A DNA stretch of 64,000 nt, taken from the NCBI RefSeq assembly GCF_011759375.1, contig NZ_JAARML010000008.1, positions 124,001 through 188,000 on the forward strand. The letters are read 5' to 3'. The position numbers and the translations under genes were made by a program. A model generated the notes under the pieces. That model saw only the letters and a program-made list of their open reading frames with translations, did no database searches and was not told the origin of the DNA. Source of the DNA: Paraflavitalea devenefica (GTDB lineage Bacteria; Bacteroidota; Bacteroidia; Chitinophagales; Chitinophagaceae). Of the stretch, positions 59,915-64,000 are shown in pieces; positions within the stretch are counted from its first letter, which is position 1, and every line of letters starts with the position of its first letter.

Positions 59915-60418
59915 ATGAATGATGAATTAGTAATCCGGACAGCCGGTATTGATGACCTTGCTACGATTGGATACCTTGCCCAACAAATATGGCCCGGCAC
60001 CTATAGCTCCATCCTGTCGCCGGAACAGCTTCAGTACATGATGGACCTGATCTATAGCCCCGACTCCCTGCAACAACAGATGGTACGGCATAAACATCTA
60101 TTCCTGCTGGCCGAGCTGGATGAAGAGCCCGTAGGCTTTGCTTCTTATTCCCCGCTCAAAGAGGCCGGCGTGTACAAGCTGCACAAATTGTATGTACATC
60201 CCAAAACACAGGGGAAAGGCATTGGGAAAAACCTGATCGACTTTATTACTGATCATGTTTCCACCTCCGGCGCAAAGGTCCTGCGCCTGAATGTAAACCG
60301 CCACAACAAGGCCCGGCAGTTCTATGAAAGATTAGGCTTCGTCGTTACCAAAGAAGAAGATATAGATATTGGCCACGATTATTATATGAATGACTATGTG
60401 ATGGAGAAAAAGTTATAA
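59915..60418 (+). CDS. GNAT-family N-acetyltransferase
   Basis: 167 residues. GCN5-related motifs are visible. 'EEPVGFASYSPLK' forms the central strands. 'KLHKLYVHPKTQGKGIGKNL' contains the acetyl-CoA pyrophosphate-binding R/Q-x-x-G-x-G/A. 'LRLNVNRHNKARQFYERLGF' is motif B. The substrate cannot be told. It probably shares a transcript with the PrsW-type protease. Confidence 0.93.
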   Translation: MNDELVIRTAGIDDLATIGYLAQQIWPGTYSSILSPEQLQYMMDLIYSPDSLQQQMVRHKHLFLLAELDEEPVGFASYSPLKEAGVYKLHKLYVHPKTQGKGIGKNLIDFITDHVSTSGAKVLRLNVNRHNKARQFYERLGFVVTKEEDIDIGHDYYMNDYVMEKKL

Positions 60419-60419
60419 C

Positions 60420-61196
60420 CTATCTGTCTCTCATCGCTGCTTCTTTCATATTCGCTGCCAGTTCACGCCCCAGGTAGCGTTCTATCATACCATGCACCCC
60501 GTAAATGACCGGCGTCATGAGTACAGCTACCAGGAATTTGTACATATAGGCCGTCAGCGCCCAGGCTGTTACAGTAGCAAGGCTGAAATCTTTGAATAAA
60601 TAGAAGGCGACAAAAGTTACCACGATGCTGTCTATGAACTGGGAAGCCAGGGTGCTGATGGTAGCCCGCATCCAGATGGCTTTTTCACCGGTCACCTTTT
60701 TGATCTTCCGGAAAATAAAGGCGTCCAGCAACTGACCAATGATAAAAGCAGTGATGGAACCGATGATAATATTCATGCCCTGCCCCAGTACCTGCACGTA
60801 GGCGGCCTGTCCGTCAGTAACGCCGGGTTCCAGTTCCCGGGACCGCCAGCCGCTATCGGGCGTTGTATGGATGCCCAGGTAAAAGACCAGGAAGGCAAAA
60901 GCGATCAGCACCACCGTGAGCACCGACAGGAACCTTACGCCCCGCACGCCATAATACTCATTGATAATATCTGTCATCACAAAGATCACCGGCCAGGGAA
61001 TAACACCCACGGTAAGGCTGAAAGAAAGCCCCTTTTCGCCCAGCATATCAATGCTGGCTTTGGGCAGGCCCAGGGTTTCTTCCAGGGAGAAAACCTTCAC
61101 CCCCGTCACCTCAGCGATAATGGCATTGGCAATAAAAAAGCCCCCCAGGATGATAAACAGGCGGGTGGGCTTGTCTTTAATAATATTATGGATCAT
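60420..61196 (-). CDS. Queuosine precursor transporter (YhhQ/VUT family)
   Basis: 258 residues with about six membrane helices. Family motifs: 'ANAIIAEVTGVKVFS', 'GVIPWPVIFVMTDIINEYYG', 'IGQLLDAFIFRKIKKVTG' and 'ISTLASQFIDSIVVTFVAFY'. YhhQ imports queuosine precursors preQ0/preQ1 across the inner membrane. It overlaps the upstream 93-aa gene by 4 bases and ends 2 bases from the convergent GNAT gene. Confidence 0.92.
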   Translation of the reverse strand: MIHNIIKDKPTRLFIILGGFFIANAIIAEVTGVKVFSLEETLGLPKASIDMLGEKGLSFSLTVGVIPWPVIFVMTDIINEYYGVRGVRFLSVLTVVLIAFAFLVFYLGIHTTPDSGWRSRELEPGVTDGQAAYVQVLGQGMNIIIGSITAFIIGQLLDAFIFRKIKKVTGEKAIWMRATISTLASQFIDSIVVTFVAFYLFKDFSLATVTAWALTAYMYKFLVAVLMTPVIYGVHGMIERYLGRELAANMKEAAMRDR

Positions 61197-61474
61197 TTAA
61201 GCAAAAGGATTAATTGAGCAATGAGGAATAATACATTGGCCACCACGAGCCACAAAGGAACATATTCCTTTACCGGCTTTCTTTGCAACAGCAGCACAAT
61301 AATAAAAAAATTAATGATCACATTCAATATGAGGGAGAGGCCAATGCCCAGTATCACGACGGTGGAGGCAATATGCCCCTGCTGCATAGGCGGCAGGTAA
61401 CGCATAAGCCAGGTAAGCAGAAAGCAGATATTGCAAATAAAGGCTACCCGGGAGAAAAATAATAGTCGCTGCAT
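61193..61474 (-). CDS. Small hypothetical membrane protein
   Basis: 93 residues with three hydrophobic segments ('VAFICNICFLLTWLMRYL', 'TVVILGIGLSLILNVIINFFIIVLLL' and 'LWLVVANVLFLIAQLILLL'). It resembles small uncharacterised Chitinophagaceae membrane proteins. It overlaps the queuosine transporter gene by 4 bases, so co-translation is likely. Function unknown. Confidence 0.8.
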   Translation of the reverse strand: MQRLLFFSRVAFICNICFLLTWLMRYLPPMQQGHIASTVVILGIGLSLILNVIINFFIIVLLLQRKPVKEYVPLWLVVANVLFLIAQLILLLK

Positions 61475-61532
61475 AGGTCGAGTTGCTGTAAAGTTGCGTT
61501 ATTTTGCCCATCTATTAAAACGGGAACTTTTG

Positions 61533-62654
61533 ATGAAAGTACTGGGTTTGGTGTCGTATCCCATATTACCTGCTAAGATGGGCGGACAAAAAGGCATTGC
61601 TTTGTTCTATAAATATCTCTGCAGAGAAGTTCCTTTTGTTTGTGTATCCATCCGTAAGAACCAGCCGGCGCTTGCAGAAGGCTATGAGCTTTTGAACCTG
61701 TTGTCGGATAGGCCTTCCAGGTATATCAATCCTTTTTATTTTTTCACCCTGCGCAAGGTCATCCGCCGGTATGGCATCAGCCACCTGGAGCTGGAGCATC
61801 CCTATTACGGATGGCTGGGGGTACTCCTCAAACGATTTACGGGCGTACAACTCATTGTTCATTCCCATAATATAGAAAGTGCGCGCTTTCAAACCCTGGG
61901 CAAACGATGGTGGAAGCTCATGGCCCGGTACGAGCAATGGACCCACCGGAATGCCGACTTCAATTTTTTCAAAACTGAGGAAGACCGGGACTATGCCATC
62001 CGTCATTTTGGTCTTTCCCCCCAGCGATGCACTACCATTACTTATGGCATTGAATGGGATACGCCACCCGCGGCGGCGGAGCGGAAGGCAGCCCGGGAGC
62101 AGTTGCTGCAGCAACATGGCATCCCCTCCCATCACCGGCTGCTCCTGTACAACGGCACCTTCAATTACCTGCCCAACCTCAATGGCCTGCGCAGTATCGT
62201 TGACCAGGTCAACCCCGCCCTGCAGGCGATGGATGACTTCCAATATACCATCCTGGTATGCGGAAAGGATATCCCGGCTGCGTATACCAGTCAGCCGATC
62301 CCCAATATGCTGTTCCCCGGTTTTGTACCGGATATTGACCTGTACTTTAAAGGCTGCGATGTGTTCCTGAACCCGGTAGTGGAAGGCGGAGGTATTAAGA
62401 CCAAACTGGTAGAGGCGCTGGGTTCGGACATGAACGTTGTTTCTACCAGCAATGGCGCTATTGGCGTTGATCCCGCTGTGTGCAATGGTAAACTGCTTAT
62501 TACCGATAACGAACTTACCGGCTTTGCAGCCGCCACCAAAAAAGCGGCCCAGGTAGCGGCTACCATCCCGGAAGCCTATTTCCGCCGGTTTTACTGGGGC
62601 AGCATTGCCGCCAAAGCAGCCGGTTTCATTAAAACAGGCAACACCACCCCATGA
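61533..62654 (+). CDS. Glycosyltransferase family 4-like protein
   Basis: 373 residues from the ATG at 61533; the frame open from 61431 overlaps the divergent gene and lacks homology. GT-B fold features: 'PAKMGGQKGIALFYKYL' at the N-terminus (donor/acceptor glycine loop), 'VHSHNIE', 'LLYNGTFNYLPNLNGLRSI' as the central Rossmann start, and 'DVFLNPVVEGGGIKTKLVEA' as the nucleotide-sugar E-x7-E-like region. It probably builds a surface polysaccharide. It overlaps the next glycosyltransferase by 4 bases. Confidence 0.92.
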   Translation: MKVLGLVSYPILPAKMGGQKGIALFYKYLCREVPFVCVSIRKNQPALAEGYELLNLLSDRPSRYINPFYFFTLRKVIRRYGISHLELEHPYYGWLGVLLKRFTGVQLIVHSHNIESARFQTLGKRWWKLMARYEQWTHRNADFNFFKTEEDRDYAIRHFGLSPQRCTTITYGIEWDTPPAAAERKAAREQLLQQHGIPSHHRLLLYNGTFNYLPNLNGLRSIVDQVNPALQAMDDFQYTILVCGKDIPAAYTSQPIPNMLFPGFVPDIDLYFKGCDVFLNPVVEGGGIKTKLVEALGSDMNVVSTSNGAIGVDPAVCNGKLLITDNELTGFAAATKKAAQVAATIPEAYFRRFYWGSIAAKAAGFIKTGNTTP

Positions 62655-63436
62655 GTCCCCGGATATCCACGATAACCATCTGTTTCAACAACCTGGCTGA
62701 ATTGCAGACCACCTGTGCATCGGTCGATAAACAAACGCAACTACCCTATGAGCACTGGATCATCGATGGCTCTACCACGCCCGATATACAGCAATGGCTC
62801 ACGCATACGCCACAGCCACCTTACCGGAAATGGCTCTGCGAAAGGGACAAAGGGATCGCCGATGCTTTCAATAAAGGCGTGGAAAGGGCCTCAGGTGATA
62901 TTATTAATATGTTAAACTCGGCCGATCATTATTACGATGAGCATACATTGTCGCTGGTTACGACCGAATTTACCGGCAATCCTTCCGTTCAATGGCTTCA
63001 CGGAAAATACCAGTTGGAGCGTGGTGGCCTATGGGTCACAATTGGTAAGCCTTTTGATCCGGGTAAATTGTACCGGGGTATGCGCAGCCTCTCCCACCAG
63101 AGCATGTTTATCCGCCGGGAGCTGCATGATAAATATGGCAAGTACGATACGACGCTGAAGAATGCCATGGACTACGATCTTGTTTGCCGCATCAGCCGGG
63201 AGCCTTTTGTCTTCCTTCCCCAAACCATGGTGGTTTTTGCGCCAGGGGGTACTACCTACCGCAATTACCTGCCCTCACTGGCTGAAGCCCGCCGGGTATA
63301 TGAGCGTCATTTCGGTTTTTCCTGGAAGCTGGCAGGCTGGCAGGGAAGGTTGAAATTGTTGTATTACCTGCTTAATAGTCCTATCGGCAAATGGCTGTAC
63401 AAAGTAAAAGTGTGGCTGAAACTGGAAAACGCATAA
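62651..63436 (+). CDS. Glycosyltransferase family 2 protein
   Basis: 261 residues. GT-A motifs: 'ISTITICFNNLAELQTTCAS', 'EHWIIDGSTTP', 'WLCERDKGIADAFNKGVERA' and 'DIINMLNSADHYYD', with a variant of the D-x-D metal site (N-S-A-D). A C-terminal acceptor region follows ('MRSLSHQSMFIRRELHDKYG', 'DYDLVCRISRE'). It resembles WcaA/WcaE-type colanic-acid family transferases. Coupled by an ATGA overlap to the family 4 transferase, so both probably extend the same glycan. Confidence 0.93.
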   Translation: MSPRISTITICFNNLAELQTTCASVDKQTQLPYEHWIIDGSTTPDIQQWLTHTPQPPYRKWLCERDKGIADAFNKGVERASGDIINMLNSADHYYDEHTLSLVTTEFTGNPSVQWLHGKYQLERGGLWVTIGKPFDPGKLYRGMRSLSHQSMFIRRELHDKYGKYDTTLKNAMDYDLVCRISREPFVFLPQTMVVFAPGGTTYRNYLPSLAEARRVYERHFGFSWKLAGWQGRLKLLYYLLNSPIGKWLYKVKVWLKLENA

Positions 63437-63505
63437 ATTAAAAAATTAGGAAGCACTTGCCATAATTTGCCTTATTTTGCCCTCTTATCATTTTTCTGTA
63501 ATCAT

Positions 63506-64000
63506 ATGAACAAAGCTGTCTGGAATAAAGTATTCCCACATCTTATTGCTATTGGGATTTTTTTAGCCGTTTCTTCCATATTCTTTTTACCTGCATTCAA
63601 CGGAATGGTATTGAATCAGGAAGATACTGCCGGTTGGAGGGGAATGGCGCAACAATCCTTTGAGTTCAGGGAAAAACATGGGCACTATCCGTTATGGACC
63701 AATAGCATGTTCAGCGGTATGCCAACTTACCAGATCGTTTTTGGAAAACCGTATGCTGTTTCTATTGGCTTTCTTCATAAATATGTTTTCACACTGGGTC
63801 TTCCCGAACCTGTCAGTTATTTTTTTCTGGCAAGCGTTATGGCTTATTTTCTTTTTATAGTGATGGGGGTGCGACCTTGGGTCGGTATCATGGGAGCACT
63901 GGCTTTTGCCTATGCAACGTATAATCCAATCGTTACAATAGTAGGTCATAATACAAAAATGATCTGTATCGCGTATATGCCTGCAGTACTGGCGAGCGTA
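63506..64000 (+). CDS. YfhO-family membrane protein (N-terminal part, runs off window)
   Basis: At least 165 residues from the ATG at 63506, still open at the window end. An N-terminal membrane helix ('HLIAIGIFLAVSSIFFLPAF') is followed by 'EDTAGWRGMAQQSFEF' and 'LWTNSMFSGMPTYQI', hallmark of Bacteroidota YfhO proteins, and then more helices ('YFFLASVMAYFLFIVMG'). YfhO proteins are large polytopic membrane proteins with GT-C-like topology, thought to glycosylate surface polymers. It fits the two glycosyltransferases just upstream. Confidence 0.9.
   Translation, partial: MNKAVWNKVFPHLIAIGIFLAVSSIFFLPAFNGMVLNQEDTAGWRGMAQQSFEFREKHGHYPLWTNSMFSGMPTYQIVFGKPYAVSIGFLHKYVFTLGLPEPVSYFFLASVMAYFLFIVMGVRPWVGIMGALAFAYATYNPIVTIVGHNTKMICIAYMPAVLASV

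Overview
The window looks like chromosome of a soil-type Bacteroidota, most likely family Chitinophagaceae (Niastella/Chitinophaga-like). The grounds are: type IX secretion sorting domains of both kinds, TTTG / TAnnTTTG promoters, no clear Shine-Dalgarno starts, LytTR two-component pairs, an ExbD variant typical of that family, and many lipoproteins. No phage, insertion sequence, CRISPR array or rRNA operon was seen. One tRNA gene, tRNA-Val(TAC), is present.

Layout. 1-7.4 kb (minus): the N-terminal 1665 residues of a giant secreted NHL/Ig/beta-helix protein, its likely membrane-tethered TPR-HTH regulator, and a lone DsbD-alpha-like protein. 7.7-10.8 kb (plus): a VWA / ExbD-like lipoprotein / MoxR-type ATPase operon. 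10.8-17.4 kb (minus): a T9SS-sorted putative metallopeptidase, a TlpA-DUF3738 fusion and a LytTR response regulator with its LytS-like kinase. 17.5-22.4 kb (minus): murB, priA, plsC and a DUF4258 protein. 22.4-24.7 kb: mtaB, a small unknown gene and tag. 25-28.4 kb: three signalling proteins, including a histidine kinase whose N-terminus matches the ethylene receptor copper/ethylene-binding domain. 28.8-31.2 kb: a lipoprotein, an esterase, and the clpS-aat N-degron pair.

31.3-37.7 kb (plus): a tightly overlapping four-gene unit made of two polytopic membrane proteins, a 1303-residue RHS toxin with a Sec signal and a C-terminal AHH nuclease, and a probable immunity protein. 37.7-44.7 kb: a circularly permuted ATP-grasp/alpha-E protein, a transglutaminase and a DUF2126 transglutaminase-like protein, i.e. 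a predicted peptide-tagging (amidoligase) cluster. 44.8-53.5 kb: tRNA-Val with a clear promoter and terminator, a T9SS type B giant protein, an M1 aminopeptidase lipoprotein, an exonuclease/GIY-YIG fusion, and two unlisted micro-genes (36 and 35 aa single-pass membrane proteins), each followed by its own terminator. 53.5-64 kb: valS, an outer-membrane protease-like barrel protein, a PrsW-type protease, a GNAT, a queuosine precursor transporter, two glycosyltransferases and the start of a YfhO-type membrane protein.

The most unusual structural signal is a family of short intergenic elements at 21.9, 29.3, 30.15, 53.4 and 56.2 kb. Each is built from degenerate 7-base units (one from 8-base units). 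Four carry inverted arms that could fold into long hairpins. They sit at gene 3' ends, and in two cases the element itself supplies the stop codon. The other leading candidates for new biology are the Sec-exported RHS operon, the ExbD-like lipoprotein inside the MoxR-VWA operon, the ethylene-receptor-like kinase and the paired micro-proteins.
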